From positions 1 through 13,477 of the forward strand of contig DWXT01000160.1 of NCBI GenBank assembly GCA_019119085.1: a DNA stretch of 13,477 nucleotides, in the 5' to 3' direction. The position numbers and the translations under genes were made by a program. Positions 13,375-13,477 of the stretch are shown piece by piece. Positions within the stretch are counted from its first letter, which is position 1. Every line of letters starts with the position of its first letter. Under the pieces are notes generated by a model. The model made no database searches. It saw only the letters and a program-made list of their open reading frames with translations, and was not told the DNA's origin. This stretch comes from Flavonifractor avistercoris (GTDB taxonomy: Bacteria; Bacillota; Clostridia; Oscillospirales; Oscillospiraceae).

Positions 13375-13401
13375 ATTAGCGCAGATTCCAGCCCCTGTCA
13401 A
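13373..13401 (-). promoter_or_regulatory. Promoter of the MarR operon
   Basis: On the minus strand a perfect TTGACA -35 (13396-13401), a 17-nt spacer and a TAATAT -10 (13373-13378) lie about 48 bp upstream of the GTG start. Confidence 0.8.
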
Positions 13402-13424
13402 TATGCTCCCCCTCCGCCGGGACG

Positions 13425-13460
13425 AAAAAACGGCCCCGCGCACCCAAATGCGCGGGGCCG
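13425..13460 (-). terminator. Leftward intrinsic terminator of a gene right of the window
   Basis: A perfect 12-bp GC-rich stem (13431-13442 with 13449-13460, loop CCCAAA) is followed on the minus strand by TTTTTT (13430-13425). It would end a transcript entering from the right edge. In the rightward direction the A-tract is present before the stem, but the T-tract expected of a bidirectional terminator is missing; the 16-bp edge repeat stands there instead. Confidence 0.8.
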
Positions 13461-13461
13461 G

Positions 13462-13477
13462 CAGCCTGTCGAAAAAG
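13462..13477 (-). repeat. 16-bp edge repeat, copy 2 (candidate IS end)
   Basis: These bases are identical to 246-261 but in the opposite orientation (minus strand CTTTTTCGACAGGCTG). As at copy 1, exactly one base separates it from the terminator stem. The window ends inside or at the end of this sequence, as would happen if an assembly broke at a multi-copy element; this is inference. Confidence 0.5.

Overview
The window is GC-rich (clearly above 60% by eye). Most genes have strong AGGAGG-type ribosome binding sites, and the gene types (BlaI/BlaR1-like pair, DUF4342 protein, membrane-anchored XRE regulator, stalk-domain secreted protein, class-V 'cysteine desulfurase family' enzyme, M18 aminopeptidase) are those of a high-GC gut Clostridium relative, most likely Oscillospiraceae (Flavonifractor/Lawsonibacter/Pseudoflavonifractor type). 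That placement is inferred from gene content and codon style, not from a marker gene. No rRNA, tRNA or CRISPR array was seen.

Layout. Left edge (1-297): a decayed, frameshifted C-terminal piece of an IS4-type transposase, then a 16-bp sequence that recurs inverted at the far right edge, then a terminator hairpin. Leftward genes (296-3353): a membrane-anchored XRE regulator, a class-V PLP enzyme of the cysteine desulfurase family, and a secreted protein with a stalk-like domain and a NodB-like domain lacking the usual catalytic motifs; the last has a near-consensus promoter. Rightward genes (3551-7234): a DUF4342 membrane protein and an OmpR-type response regulator, then a perfect terminator hairpin and a structured 130-nt stretch, then a flavodoxin-like protein translationally coupled to a sensor histidine kinase. 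The two-component pair is therefore split by a terminator and a redox-protein gene. A bidirectional terminator at 7247-7285 separates this from the leftward blaI-blaR1-like pair (7291-10738), whose membrane protease carries a large C-terminal extracytoplasmic region and no visible penicillin-binding motifs. Divergent from it is an M18 aminopeptidase (10866-12164); the shared 127-bp intergenic region holds two matching 17-bp operator-like sites placed on the blaI promoter. Right end (12223-13401): a leftward MarR regulator and YczE/YitT-like membrane protein operon, controlled by a consensus -35, a -10 and an abutting perfect 20-bp palindrome. The last 50 bp hold a leftward terminator for a gene outside the window and the second copy of the 16-bp edge sequence.

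How the parts work together. The window is mainly envelope sensing and regulation: a two-component system, a BlaR1-type receptor/repressor, a MarR switch and a membrane XRE regulator, each with readable cis elements. The most unusual signals are (i) identical 16-bp sequences at both edges, each one base from the stem of a terminator hairpin and on the side where the second poly-T tract would be expected, suggesting a mobile element that inserts at terminators; (ii) the BlaR1-like receptor with an unfamiliar sensor region and a clear two-site operator; and (iii) the flavodoxin gene inside the two-component locus.
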